This document shows, piece after piece, positions 1 through 12,788 of a DNA stretch of 64,000 bases; within the stretch, counting starts at the first letter, position 1; every line of letters starts with the position of its first letter. The notes below the pieces were generated by a model that was not told the DNA's origin, ran no database searches, and worked only from the letters and a program-made list of their open reading frames with translations. Source of the stretch: Betaproteobacteria bacterium (GTDB lineage Bacteria; Pseudomonadota; Gammaproteobacteria; Burkholderiales; Casimicrobiaceae); NCBI GenBank assembly GCA_016192065.1, contig JACPUX010000019.1, positions 1 to 64,000 of the forward strand, written 5' to 3'. Made by a program: the position numbers and the translations under genes.

Positions 1-1
1 C

Positions 2-965
<964 letters not shown>

Positions 966-976
<11 letters not shown>

Positions 977-2309
977 GGCACCCATCAACCACGATCGGCG
1001 TTGGCCTGTTGTTTCGCTCGCCGAAATCTCCACCAAGATCGGCTCAGGTGCAACACCGAAGGGTGGATCAGAGTCCTATCTTCCAAGCCGCACACGCTTT
1101 GGGCTTGTGCGAAGCCAAAATGTGTTCGACCGCTATTTCGATTACAGCGGGCTCGCGTTTGTTTCAGACGAACAAGCCGACGGCCTACGCGGAGTTGTTC
1201 TTCAGCCTCGCGACATCCTTCTAAACATCACTGGCGACGGGATTACGTTTGGACGCGCTTGCATAGTTCCGAACGATGTCCTTCCCGCCTGCGTCAATCA
1301 GCACGTCTCAATTATTCGTCTCGACCCTCAGCGAGCTGATCCCGGATATGTTCTGTCGTTCCTTTCGCACCCTGGCGTCAAGTCATATATCGAGTCATTC
1401 AATGCGGGTGGTTCTAGGCGCGCGATTACGAAGGGCCACATCGAGTCATTCCGGCTGCCGTTGCCGCCGCTCGACGAACAACGCGCCATCGCCCACATCC
1501 TCGGTACCCTGGACGACAAGATCGAACTGAACCGCCGCATGAACGAAACGCTGGAAGCAATGGCGCGGGCGCTCTTCAAATCCTGGTTCGTGGACTTCGA
1601 CCCCGTCCGCGCCAAGGCTGAAGGCCGCGACCCCGGCCTGCCCAAGCCCCTCGCCGACCTGTTCCCGGATTCCTTCGAGGACTCGGAACTGGGGGAGATA
1701 CCTAAGGGGTGGCGGGCGGGGACGCTGGCAGACCTCGCGCTTTTGAACCCGGAAAGCTGGTCGAAGGAGACACGCCCAGAGATCATCAACTACGTCGATT
1801 TGTCGAACACGAAGTGGGGAAGCATTGAGTCGGTTACATGCTATACGCAGGGAGACGCACCGAGCCGGGCGCAGAGAGTGCTGCGACCAGGAGATTCAAT
1901 CGTCGGGACGGTAAGGCCCGGTAACGGCTCTTATGCCTTCATCTCGGCAGATGGGCTTACGGGAAGCACCGGGTTCGCCGTTTTGCGACCCTGCATACCA
2001 GAATATGCACAGTTTGTTTACTTGGGGGCGACGGCCTCTAAGAACATCGAGACACTCGCGCATTTGGCTGATGGTGGAGCGTATCCGGCGGTTCGACCGG
2101 ATGTTGTCATCGCTACGGAAGTGATCCGACCAAGCGACAAAGTCCTCGCTCGTTTTTCGATGCTCTGTGCTCCGCTGCTGGAAGAAATAGCGCGGAACGA
2201 ACGCGAGTCACACACCCTCGCCGCTCTCCGCGATACACTGCTGCCCAAACTGATGTCCGGCGAACTGCGCATCCGTGACGCCGAAGAACTGTTGGAGAAA
2301 ACCTCATGA
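966..2309 (+). CDS. hsdS: Type I restriction-modification specificity subunit HsdS
   Basis: HsdS recognises the bipartite DNA target of the type I enzyme. The 447-residue protein shows the expected two-fold layout. Target recognition domain 1 covers about residues 15-165, followed by a conserved helical spacer ([20 protein letters not shown]). Recognition domain 2 starts near [15 protein letters not shown], and the second conserved helix ends in [14 protein letters not shown] chose the ATG at 966, about 7 bases after AAGGGG, rather than the TTG at 960. It overlaps the end of hsdM by 11 bases and meets the next gene at an ATGA junction, so translation is coupled. Both halves look intact. Confidence 0.95.
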
Positions 2310-3517
2310 ACGCCACGAACGACCATCCCGAACCGGCACGCATCGAAAGCCTGGTTGTGCAGAACTACCGGGCGCTCAGAAATGTCACCCTGAGCGACAT
2401 CACGCCCCTGGTGGTGCTGTTGGGACCGAACGGCAGCGGCAAATCGACCGTCTTCGACGTGTTCGCTTTCCTGTCCGAATGCTTTACGGACGGCCTGCGC
2501 AAGGCCTGGGATCGGCGAGGCCGCTTTCGGGAGCTGCGCAGCCGGGATTCGGAGGGGCCGATCGTCATCGAGATCAAGTACCGCGAAAGGAGGGACGCTC
2601 CTCTCATTACTTACCACCTCGAAATCGACGAGGAGGGGAGGGGGCCGGTCGTTAAGCGGGAGTTTCTGCGCTGGAAGCGCGGGCATCCTGCGGCGCCCTT
2701 CCAGTTTCTGACCTACCAATACGGGAAGGGCGAGGTGGTTACCGGCGAGGTTCCTGAGCCGAAGGACAGGCGCATTTCAAAGCCGTTGTCCGGCCCGGAC
2801 GTGCTGGCGGTCAATACCTTGGGAACGTTGGCGGAAAACCCGCGCGTCATTGCGCTGCGCGATTTCATCACCGGCTGGCACCTTTCCTACCTGTCGGCGG
2901 ATGCCGCGCGCGGCAACCCGGAGGCCGGAGCGCAGGAGCGCCTCTCACCAACGGGCGACAATCTGCCGAATGTCGTCCAGTATCTGCGCGAGCAGCATCC
3001 GGAGCGGCTGGAAGAGATATTCAGAACCTTGCGACGGCGCATTCCCCGTATCGAGAAGGTCGAGGCCGAGGTCCTGAAAGACAGTCGTTTGCTGCTGCTG
3101 GTTAAGGACGCTCCTTTCTCCACCCCGGTGCTCTCGCGCTTTGTTTCGGACGGCACGTTGAAGCTGCTGGCCTATCTGACGGTGTTGTACGATCCTGCGC
3201 CGCCGAAACTCATTGGCATCGAGGAGCCGGAGAACTACCTTCATCCGCGCCTGCTGCCCGAACTGGCAGAAGAGTGCCAGCAGGCGGCCGAACGCGCGCA
3301 ACTCGTGGTCACGACGCACTCGCCTTTCTTCATCAATCCGCTGCGGTCAAAGGAAGTGCGCGTGTTGTACCGGACGCCGGACGGCTACACGCAAACGCGC
3401 CTCATCAGCGAAATGCCGGGGGTTCAGGAGTTCATCGATCAGGGCGCCACCCTCGGTGAATTGTGGATGGAGGGGCATTTCGATGTCGGCGACCCCTTGG
3501 CGATGGGGGAAGCCTGA
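2306..3517 (+). CDS. AAA/OLD-like ABC-type ATPase nested in the R-M operon
   Basis: 403 residues of the SMC/RecF/OLD-type ATPase superfamily (AAA_15/AAA_21 type). Walker A GPNGSGKS is at residues 40-47 after an N-terminal strand typical of the group ([18 protein letters not shown]). The Walker B region [12 protein letters not shown] is near residues 303-314, and the switch histidine lies in VVTTHSPFF near 336. It starts at ATGA on the hsdS stop and ends at ATGA on the next gene. That partner has TOPRIM-like acidic motifs. ATPase + TOPRIM or nuclease pairs (OLD, Gabija, PARIS) are known anti-phage systems. By analogy this is probably a defence ATPase; the specific function is unknown. Confidence 0.85.
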   Translation: MNATNDHPEPARIESLVVQNYRALRNVTLSDITPLVVLLGPNGSGKSTVFDVFAFLSECFTDGLRKAWDRRGRFRELRSRDSEGPIVIEIKYRERRDAPLITYHLEIDEEGRGPVVKREFLRWKRGHPAAPFQFLTYQYGKGEVVTGEVPEPKDRRISKPLSGPDVLAVNTLGTLAENPRVIALRDFITGWHLSYLSADAARGNPEAGAQERLSPTGDNLPNVVQYLREQHPERLEEIFRTLRRRIPRIEKVEAEVLKDSRLLLLVKDAPFSTPVLSRFVSDGTLKLLAYLTVLYDPAPPKLIGIEEPENYLHPRLLPELAEECQQAAERAQLVVTTHSPFFINPLRSKEVRVLYRTPDGYTQTRLISEMPGVQEFIDQGATLGELWMEGHFDVGDPLAMGEA

Positions 3518-4131
3518 TGGTTCAGTTGGAAGTGCTCGTAGAGGAGCCGTCGGCCGAGGAAGCCTTGCGGCATCTTTTACCCAAGGTTCTGCGCGGACGG
3601 GCACGCGCGAAAGTTGTGAATCTCGGCAGCAAGTACAAATTGTTGAAGGTGCTGGAACATCGGTTGGCAGCCTATCGTGTGCGCATCGACAGAGGCGAAG
3701 ACTTGCGGGTAGTGGTTCTGGTCGACCGGGATGACGACGATTGCACGAAACTGAAAAGCCAGCTTGAGCGAATGGCAAAGGCCGCGAATCTTCCAACGAA
3801 AACCCGCCCGGATGCCGACGGACGCATCGTCGTCCTCAATCGTATCGTGATCGAGGAGCTCGAATCCTGGTTTATCGGAGATGCTGCTGCGCTGCGGACG
3901 GCATTTCCGAAACTTCCGGCCATTGTGGAGAATTCCGGAATTTTCAGGAATCCGGACAACGGGGGGTCATGGGAGGCGCTGCATCGTTTTCTGAAGCGGC
4001 ACGGGATATACAAGAGCAATTATCCGAAGATCGACGCGGCCAGGAAGATTGCGCCTCATCTCGATATCGCCCGTAACCGTTCCGTCAGTTTCAGGAATTT
4101 CTGTGTCGGAGTCGAAACTTTGCTTGCTTGA
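3517..4131 (+). CDS. DUF4276-type, TOPRIM-like partner of the ATPase
   Basis: 204 residues. The ATG at 3517 overlaps the ATPase stop as ATGA; an in-frame upstream ATG at 3463 lies inside the ATPase gene and is not needed. The N-terminus has an acidic pair after a hydrophobic strand (LEVLVEEPSAEEAL, E9/E10). A second hydrophobic strand ends in a run of acidic residues (VVVLVDRDDDDC, D70-D75). This E...DxD layout resembles TOPRIM nucleases. A third motif, VIEELESWFIGD, lies near residues 112-123 and is characteristic of DUF4276-like proteins. Nuclease activity is inferred only. The gene ends directly in front of a truncated gene in the same frame. Confidence 0.75.
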   Translation: MVQLEVLVEEPSAEEALRHLLPKVLRGRARAKVVNLGSKYKLLKVLEHRLAAYRVRIDRGEDLRVVVLVDRDDDDCTKLKSQLERMAKAANLPTKTRPDADGRIVVLNRIVIEELESWFIGDAAALRTAFPKLPAIVENSGIFRNPDNGGSWEALHRFLKRHGIYKSNYPKIDAARKIAPHLDIARNRSVSFRNFCVGVETLLA

Positions 4132-4809
4132 GATGCAGATGGCCTCCGGAAACTGCTGGACGACTATCTGATGCGCCGGGCGGAGCGCTTCCTGATCGAA
4201 TCACTGCCTATCGCCGGGCGCATTGTGCCCGGCCGCATGGAGCGCGAGGATACGCCCCTGTTGCCGGTGGAGGCGCTGCGCGAGGCGCTGGCCAACGCGT
4301 TCGTGCATCGCGACTATTCCATCGGCGGCGGTTCGGTTGCGGTGGGGCTTTACGACGACCGCCTGGAAATCATTTCCATCGGCGACCTGCACTTCGGCCT
4401 GACGCCGGAGGCACTGTTCCGCGAACACGAGTCGAAGCCCTGGAACCCGATGATCGCGCGTACCTTCTACCGCCGCGGCATCATCGAGACCTGGGGACGC
4501 GGCACGCTGAAGATTGCCCGCTTGATGCAGGAGTCCGGCCTTCAGCCGCCGAAGGTGTCGTTGCGCGGCGGGGCGGTCGTCGTCACCTTTGAGTTGCCGG
4601 GGAAAACGCCGGGGAAAACGCCGGGGAAAACGCCTGAGGTGATATTGCGTTTGCTGACGGGGGAGCCGGATATGTCCATACCGGAATTGGCAATGCGCTT
4701 GGGCAAATCGGAAAGCGCGGTGGAGCGCGCAATCAGGAAACTCCGGGAGTCCGGTCGCCTCATACGCGTCGGCCCGGATAAAGGCGGCCGATGGGAAGTG
4801 CTGGAATGA
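4132..4809 (+). pseudogene. RecG-like/AlbA_2 ATP-binding protein, 5'-truncated
   Basis: The frame opens immediately after the DUF4276 stop codon (same frame) with DADGLRKLLDDYLMRRAERF, which resembles the middle of AlbA_2/HATPase_c_4 proteins. The first ATG is at 4171. The ATP-binding part is clear (LREALANAFVHRDYSIGG, then RRGIIETWGRGTLKI), followed by a GKTP linker encoded by three 12-bp repeats and a C-terminal winged-helix segment (IPELAMRLGKSESAVERAI). Family members have roughly 200 more N-terminal residues carrying the AlbA_2 domain; these are absent. The remaining frame is open and ends in ATGA on a scrap of hsdR. It is probably a decayed accessory gene, though a short functional protein cannot be excluded. 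Confidence 0.7.
4597..4632. repeat. Three perfect 12-bp tandem repeats (CCGGGGAAAACG)
   Basis: Copies at 4597-4608, 4609-4620 and 4621-4632 are identical and encode GKTP units between the ATPase part and the winged helix of the truncated gene. The unit length is a multiple of three, so copy number can vary without a frameshift. Confidence 0.9.
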
Positions 4810-4904
4810 GCCATTTCACCGAATCCGTCGTCGAAGACGCCGCCGTCGCCTGGCTGGTGATCGACTGCGATACACCCGAATGCGAAGAGGAAGCACCGGT
4901 ATGA
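4806..4904 (+). pseudogene. Duplicated 5' scrap of hsdR
   Basis: The first 39 bases are identical to the start of hsdR at 5899 (both encode [13 protein letters not shown]), and 47 of the first 49 match. After about 17 codons the frame leaves hsdR and reads [15 protein letters not shown] to a stop. Its ATG overlaps the stop of the truncated gene upstream, and its stop overlaps the ATG of rhuM-fic. It is best explained as the original hsdR start, left behind when the rhuM-fic cassette entered and the start was duplicated downstream. A translated 32-residue peptide is possible but has no known role. Confidence 0.8.
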
Positions 4905-5898
4905 GTACCCCAACCGAAGCACCCGGCGGCGAGGTTCTTCTGTACGAGGCCCCGGACGGCCAAGTCCGGGTGGACGTGCGGTTCGATCATGAGACCGTCT
5001 GGCTGACACAGGAGCAGATGAGTCAGTTGTTCGGGCGCGAGCGTTCGGTCATTACCAAGCACGTTCGCAACGTGTTCCGGGAGGGAGAACTGGCGCCGGA
5101 GGCAACTTGTGCAAAATTTGCACAGGTTCAAACCGAGGGCGAAAGAACCGTCACCCGCGAGATTGACCACTACAGCCTCGACGTGATCATTTCCGTGGGT
5201 TACCGCGTCAAATCCAGCCAGGGCACGCGCTTTCGCCAGTGGGCCACCCGCGTGCTGCGCGAGCATCTGGTGCAGGGCTTTACCTTCAACCAGACTCGGC
5301 TGGCCGAGCGCGGTCTGCAGGAGGCGCGGCAGACGCTCGACCTGCTGGCACGCACGCTGCAAAACCAGGCGCTGGTGGATGACACCGGCCGCGCCGTGCT
5401 GGAACTGATTACCGGCTATGCCGATACCTGGCGGTTGCTGCTGGAGTACGACGAAAACCGGCTGCTGTTGCCGCCCGGCGCCCGGCCGTCTTCGGGCGTG
5501 CTGGATCATGGCCGGGCCAGTCACGCGATTGCCGATTTCAAGCAGGAGCTGATGGCCCGCAGCGAGGCCACGCCGCTGTTCGGCAATCCGCGTGGCGCGG
5601 CGCTGGAGGGCATACTCGCCAGCATCGAGCAGACGATGTTCGGCGAGTCGCTGTACCGCTCACGCGAGGAGAAGGCGGCCAATCTGCTTTATCTCGTCAT
5701 CAAGGATCACCCGTTTTCCGATGGCAACAAACGCATCGGTTCCTTCCTGTTCATGCTCTACCTGCAACAGGAAGGCATGGCGCACCAGCTCAACCCGCAG
5801 GCGCTGACCGCACTGGCCTTGCTCATCGCCGAAAGCGCCCCGGCCGGCAAGGACTTGATGATCCGGCTGATCATCAATCTGCTGGCGGAGCGGGGCGC

Positions 5899-5902
<4 letters not shown>
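4901..5902 (+). CDS. RhuM-family / Fic-domain fusion protein
   Basis: 333 residues from the ATG at 4901 ([12 protein letters not shown]), which overlaps the previous stop. Residues 10-130 match the RhuM virulence-protein family ([20 protein letters not shown], then [19 protein letters not shown]). The C-terminal part carries a Fic/Doc signature, [13 protein letters not shown], at 270-282. The canonical motif is HxFx(D/E)GNxR, so the catalytic His and the nucleotide-binding loop are present. Fic enzymes usually transfer AMP or other phosphate-containing groups to proteins. Such fusions are frequent passengers of type I R-M loci, but their role there is not established. The stop overlaps the hsdR start as ATGA. 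Confidence 0.88.
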
Positions 5903-9048
<3,146 letters not shown>

Positions 9049-9130
9049 GTCCTTGCGGGCAGGGGCTTGCCAGATCCTGGTCACGGGCGGCGCCGCATCC
9101 GAAAACCGGGCGGCATCCCCCGCCCCACCC

Positions 9131-9616
9131 TCAAACCGCCGCAATACTCCGGCTGAAGGTCGCGCGGCCGCTGCTGCCGTCGGGGCCGTAGACGGCCTGG
9201 CGGCTGGCGGAGGCGGTGAGGATGGCCAGCGCTTCGTCGCATTTCTGGCGGCGCTGGTTGATGATTTGGCCGTTGAGGCGGTTGATTTCGGCGGCTTCGG
9301 CCGAGAGTGTGACGAGGCGTGACCATTCCCGGCGCAAGCGGTCGCCTTGCGGGCCTGGGCCGAATTCCGGACCTTCGCCGGGCGTCGGCTGGTGACCACC
9401 GGTCAAGGCGGCGAGCATGGCTTTGCGCTGTTGGGCGAAATTCAAAAGGTTGGCGAGGCTTTCATCCTTCTTCTGCACGATCGCGCCCAGGGCATCCAGG
9501 TCGCCGTCCACCAGCAAACGCTGTTCGGCGCGCAAAAGCCCGAGAAAACCATTGATCGCCGCCGCTTCGCTGCGGATTTGCAGGGCGATGCGTTCCATCA
9601 CCGGGCTGGATGCCAT
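9131..9616 (-). CDS. flgN: Flagellar export chaperone FlgN
   Basis: 161 residues, largely helical. FlgN is the cytoplasmic chaperone of the hook-junction proteins FlgK and FlgL, whose genes lie at 18644-21758. Family features are the opening helix LQIRSEAAAINGFLGLLRAE, a heptad-like middle with KKDESLANLLNFAQQRK, and the conserved late INRLNGQIINQRR. The start ATG has AGGAGA four bases upstream. The gene follows flgM after 13 bases, the usual flgM-flgN order, and its end faces the end of hsdR 82 bp away. The C-terminal tail is variable in the family. Confidence 0.9.
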   Translation of the reverse strand: MASSPVMERIALQIRSEAAAINGFLGLLRAEQRLLVDGDLDALGAIVQKKDESLANLLNFAQQRKAMLAALTGGHQPTPGEGPEFGPGPQGDRLRREWSRLVTLSAEAAEINRLNGQIINQRRQKCDEALAILTASASRQAVYGPDGSSGRATFSRSIAAV

Positions 9617-9629
9617 GAAGTCTCCTGGT

Positions 9630-9938
9630 TCAGGGGTTTCTGGGTGCCAAAAGCTGCCGCACCGTTTCGATCAATTTGTCGGCCACCACCGAGGGGTCGA
9701 CTTGCAGCCGCCCTTCGCTGATCGCGGACTTGATCTCGTCCACCCGCGTTCGGTCGACCGCCGGGCTGGCGGCAAGGCTCGCCGCCAGGTCGGAAAGCTG
9801 CGCGGCCAGCGGGCTCAAAGCGACCTGGTCGCTGGCGGCCGGCGCACCGCCAGTGCTGGCGGACCGCTCGCTCTTGGCCGCCGATGCCCCGCCCAGATTG
9901 GCGGGCCCGACCGGCTGGTTCAGTTTCTCGATGTTCAT
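9630..9938 (-). CDS. flgM: Anti-sigma-28 factor FlgM
   Basis: 102 residues. FlgM binds FliA (sigma-28) until the hook is complete, then leaves through the export apparatus. The N-terminus MNIEKLNQPV is followed by a long Ala/Ser-rich disordered stretch. The C-terminal sigma-binding helices read VDRTRVDEIKSAISEGRLQV and PSVVADKLIETVRQLL, the best-conserved part of the family. I chose the ATG at 9938 because AAGGTG sits 7 bases upstream; the ATG at 9956 has no ribosome binding site. A good sigma-28 promoter lies about 75 bp upstream, fitting autoregulation. Confidence 0.92.
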   Translation of the reverse strand: MNIEKLNQPVGPANLGGASAAKSERSASTGGAPAASDQVALSPLAAQLSDLAASLAASPAVDRTRVDEIKSAISEGRLQVDPSVVADKLIETVRQLLAPRNP

Positions 9939-10012
9939 GTTCGGCACCTTGTCCATGAAAATAGCGCATTGCGAACCGCCGGCTCGTGGCCGACGGACCG
10001 CTCCTTGGTCCT

Positions 10013-10040
10013 ATTACGGCAGGAGCCTGAATGAGCTTTA
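10013..10040 (-). promoter_or_regulatory. Candidate sigma-28 (FliA) promoter of flgM
   Basis: On the minus strand, TAAAGCTC (10040-10033) and GCCGTAAT (10020-10013) match the sigma-28 pattern TAAAGTTT / GCCGATAA, with a 12-base gap (consensus 11). It lies 75 bp upstream of the flgM ATG in the flgA-flgM gap, where a class 3 promoter is expected. Confidence 0.5.
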
Positions 10041-10141
10041 GCACTATTTTCATCGTCTTGGCCTAAGGGCCGGCGCCAGGACTACGGATACTCTGAATAA
10101 GTTGCTGCGCGGTCCGCTCGCGACACTGCTCCAGAGTTTCC

Positions 10142-10846
10142 CTAGAACACCACCTCCACCAGCCCGGGCGCTTTTGCCACGCCCCGCACGGTCCGGCCCG
10201 AGGCCAGGCGTACCTGGGCGGGCTGGCCTTCGAGGGCGTGGTTCACCGCGACTCCTTCGTTACTCAGGCGGAAACCGTGCCCCTGGGCAACCAGCCGGAC
10301 CGGCTGGCCTTGCCGGATTGCCTGCGGGGCGCGCACCCACTCCTCGCGGAGTACTTGGTGGGCCGACATGCCGACCGCCAAGGATTTGCCTACGAGCTGG
10401 GCCGGGTCGCTCAGGATGCCGGCGGGCAAGCGGGTCAGTTCTTCCTGGCGAATCGCCAGGTCGTCGGCGCCCAGCGTTTGGCCGGGCAGCAGCGGGCGGG
10501 TGGCGATCACCACCGGTCCGTGTACATTCACCTGCGCTGGCAAAGCCACCGACCAGCCGCCTTCGCCGGGGCAGCGCACCCCCACCGTGGAAGAACCCCA
10601 AAGCCGCGCGCCGCTGGGCAGATAGGCCTCAAGCGCGGCGCAGGGCGGCAGGGCCAAGCGGGAATCAACGGCGCCGACGCTGCTGCGCACGGTACCGGGC
10701 AGTCCCGCGGTCTGCGCCCGCAAGAAGGCTTCGGCCACCCGCTGCACGGCGGCCAAGTCCTGGCGCAAGTCCGCCGCGGCGATCCAGGGCGCGAAAAAGG
10801 TCAGTACCGAGGCTAGGCTGAGGTGAGCGATCGATGGGCGGCGCAT
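10142..10846 (-). CDS. flgA: Flagellar basal body P-ring formation protein FlgA
   Basis: 234 residues from the ATG at 10846. FlgA is a periplasmic chaperone for P-ring (FlgI) assembly. A Sec signal peptide is visible (hydrophobic SLASVLTFFAPWIAAA before DLRQD). The C-terminal SAF/ChapFlgA region is typical: VVIATRPLLPGQTLGADDL, then LVGKSLAVGMSAHQVL, ending in RTVRGVAKAPGLVEVVF. It is divergent from flgB across a 404-bp gap and is followed by flgM after about 200 bp that contains a sigma-28 promoter. This flgN-flgM-flgA // flgB arrangement is standard in beta- and gammaproteobacteria. Confidence 0.93.
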   Translation of the reverse strand: MRRPSIAHLSLASVLTFFAPWIAAADLRQDLAAVQRVAEAFLRAQTAGLPGTVRSSVGAVDSRLALPPCAALEAYLPSGARLWGSSTVGVRCPGEGGWSVALPAQVNVHGPVVIATRPLLPGQTLGADDLAIRQEELTRLPAGILSDPAQLVGKSLAVGMSAHQVLREEWVRAPQAIRQGQPVRLVAQGHGFRLSNEGVAVNHALEGQPAQVRLASGRTVRGVAKAPGLVEVVF

Positions 10847-11250
10847 GGGGACTCCAAAAAAGCAGGCGAGGAAGTGCGTTCCATTTAGCAGGGAACGTGC
10901 CCAGGGTCGTCGCCGCCGGGGCGCAATTTGTGTGGCGCCGCGCCTGGCTTGGCATGGCGGGGTGTGGCGCGGGGGCGGACGGGTCCGGGATGGGGGGCTA
11001 TCCGGCGGCAAATTCTGCCGGGGCCGGCAAAGCCTGCCGTGCGCGCATTTCGTGCCCTGGTCTCGCGGCGTGAATAACGCGCGAATTCGCATGCTTCTCG
11101 CGCGATCGGGTTCGGCGTAAGGCCCCTAAGATGCGATCGTGCATAAGGACCGGTAACGACCATGACGCCCAAACCTTTAGGGAAACTTCGCAGGAGCCAC
11201 CGCGCCGCCCGGTCGCAGTGTACGCCGAGCCTTTCCGGGAGCCCTGCCGC
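10847..11250. other. Divergent flgA-flgB intergenic region
   Basis: 404 bp without a convincing gene. It should hold the divergent promoters of flgA and the flgB-flgL operon. The best sigma-54-like candidate is GG at 11121-11122 and GC at 11133-11134 with the correct 10-base gap (AGGCCCCTAAGATGC), but flanking matches are weak. No classical sigma-28 site was seen. Confidence 0.4.
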
Positions 11251-11664
11251 ATGATCTCCAAACTCGACGACGCCTTTCGCTTCCAGGAACTGGTGCTGAA
11301 CCTGCGCACCAAGCGCCAGGATCTTCTGGCGTCGAACATCGCCAATGCCGATACGCCGCACTACAAGGCGCGGGACCTCGATTTCGAGGCCAGCCTCAAG
11401 GCCGCGCTGGCGGGCAAGGCCGACGCACCCTCGACCCCGGCCTTGCAGCGCACCGCGGCGGCGCACCAGGCCGGCCTCGTTGGCGCCGGCAGCGATCCGC
11501 AGGTGCTATTTCGCCAACCCAGCCAGCCATCAATCGACGGCAATACCGTGGAACTCGATTCGGAGCGGGCACGCTTTACCGAGAACGCGCTGCACATCGA
11601 GGCCAACCTGGTGTTCCTGTCCGGCCGGATCAAGCAATTGATGTCGGCGATCCAGGGCCAGTGA
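11251..11664 (+). CDS. flgB: Flagellar basal-body rod protein FlgB
   Basis: 137 residues from the ATG at 11251 (MISKLDDAFRFQELVLNLRT); the frame is open further upstream but family length supports this start. FlgB is a proximal rod subunit, exported without a cleaved signal. The signature for rod/hook/filament proteins, RQDLLASNIANADTPHYKAR, is near residues 22-41, and the C-terminal helix ends in KQLMSAIQGQ. It is the first gene of a ten-gene operon (flgB to flgJ), then flgKL. The flgC ATG follows 15 bases after its stop. Confidence 0.95.
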   Translation: MISKLDDAFRFQELVLNLRTKRQDLLASNIANADTPHYKARDLDFEASLKAALAGKADAPSTPALQRTAAAHQAGLVGAGSDPQVLFRQPSQPSIDGNTVELDSERARFTENALHIEANLVFLSGRIKQLMSAIQGQ

Positions 11665-11679
11665 GCGGGAGCCTGAAAC

Positions 11680-12081
11680 ATGTCCTCCTTCAAAATCTTC
11701 GATGTGGCCGGTTCGGCGATGGCGGCGCAGAACGCGCGGCTCAACGTGGTCGCCAGCAACCTCGCCAACGCCGACAGCGTCACCAGCTCCACCGGCCAGC
11801 CCTACCGCGCCAAGCAAGTGGTGTTCAGCACCGTGCCCATGGGCGAGGCCTCGACCGGCGTCGAAGTGAAACAGGTGGTCGAGGACCAGTCGCCGATGCG
11901 CATCGTCCACGACCCCAAACATCCGGCGGCGGACAAGGACGGCAACGTCACTCTGCCCAACGTCAATGTGGTCGATGAAATGGTCAACATGATTTCCGCC
12001 TCGCGCGCCTATCAAACCAACGTCGATGTCATGAACACCGCCAAGACCCTGATGCTGAAAACCCTGACCCTGGGTCAGTGA
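11680..12081 (+). CDS. flgC: Flagellar basal-body rod protein FlgC
   Basis: 133 residues, the usual length. FlgC is a proximal rod subunit. The N-terminal signature [18 protein letters not shown] and the C-terminal [19 protein letters not shown] / MLKTLTLGQ blocks form the coiled-coil D0 domain shared by axial proteins. A middle segment ([18 protein letters not shown]) is typical of FlgC rather than other rod proteins. It sits between flgB and flgD with short gaps, indicating co-transcription. Confidence 0.96.
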   Translation: MSSFKIFDVAGSAMAAQNARLNVVASNLANADSVTSSTGQPYRAKQVVFSTVPMGEASTGVEVKQVVEDQSPMRIVHDPKHPAADKDGNVTLPNVNVVDEMVNMISASRAYQTNVDVMNTAKTLMLKTLTLGQ

Positions 12082-12091
12082 GGAGCAGACC

Positions 12092-12772
12092 ATGACCGAA
12101 ACTTCGCTCACCCTCGACAAACTCCTGCAAGGCCTGCAGGACAAGGCCGGCGTCACCAGCGCGGGCAGCACGCGCAACGCCATCTCCAACACCGAAGACC
12201 GCTTTCTGCGGCTCTTGACGGCGCAAATGCAGGCGCAGAACCCCTTGAGCCCGCTGGACAATGCCCAGGTCACCAGCCAGCTCGCGCAGATCAGCACGGT
12301 CAACGGCATCGACCAGTTGAACAACACCTTGCTGACGCTCTTGAACTCCAACAGCATGACCCAGGCGCTGGCCGCCGCGGGGGTGGTGGGCCACGGCGTA
12401 CTGGTGCCCGGCGACAGCATTGTGTTGGGCGAGGGCGAAGCGCGCCTGGGCGTGGAATTGGCGCAGCCGGCGGACCGCGTCACCATCACCATCAAAGACA
12501 GTTCGGGGCGGGTCGTTCGCACCCTGGAATTGGGCGCACAGGAAGACGGCGTGTTGCCCGTCACCTGGGATGGGCTCACCGATTCCGGCGCGACCGCCGC
12601 ACCGGGTAATTACACCTTTAGCGTCAGCGCCACCCGCGGCAGCGAGGATGTCTCCGCTACGGCGCTGGCCTACGGCAAGGTGGAAGGTTTGACTTACAGC
12701 GCCAACGGGCTCATCGCCATCATTGCCGGCCTGGGACGCGTATCGCTCGATGAACTGAGAGAAATTCTCTGA
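12092..12772 (+). CDS. flgD: Hook assembly scaffold FlgD
   Basis: 226 residues. FlgD caps the growing hook and is later replaced by FlgK. The conserved N-terminal block is present (FLRLLTAQMQAQNPLSPLDN, then SQLAQISTVNGIDQLN), followed by the FlgD Ig/tudor-like region (ITIKDSSGRVVRTLELGAQ and VLPVTWDGLTDSGA) and the strand-rich ending SANGLIAIIAGLG. Ten bases separate it from flgC and sixteen from flgE. Confidence 0.95.
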   Translation: MTETSLTLDKLLQGLQDKAGVTSAGSTRNAISNTEDRFLRLLTAQMQAQNPLSPLDNAQVTSQLAQISTVNGIDQLNNTLLTLLNSNSMTQALAAAGVVGHGVLVPGDSIVLGEGEARLGVELAQPADRVTITIKDSSGRVVRTLELGAQEDGVLPVTWDGLTDSGATAAPGNYTFSVSATRGSEDVSATALAYGKVEGLTYSANGLIAIIAGLGRVSLDELREIL

Positions 12773-12788
12773 ACAGCAGGAGACGGAA

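Noticed and set aside
3463-3516. Upstream start for the DUF4276 gene
   Set aside because: It lies inside the ATPase gene; the ATG at 3517 gives the usual ATGA overlap and the expected N-terminal strand.
11119-11136. Sigma-54 promoter upstream of flgB
   Set aside because: The GG-N10-GC spacing is correct, but the -24 (AGGCCC) and -12 (ATGCG) flanks match poorly, so it was kept only as a note in the intergenic entry.
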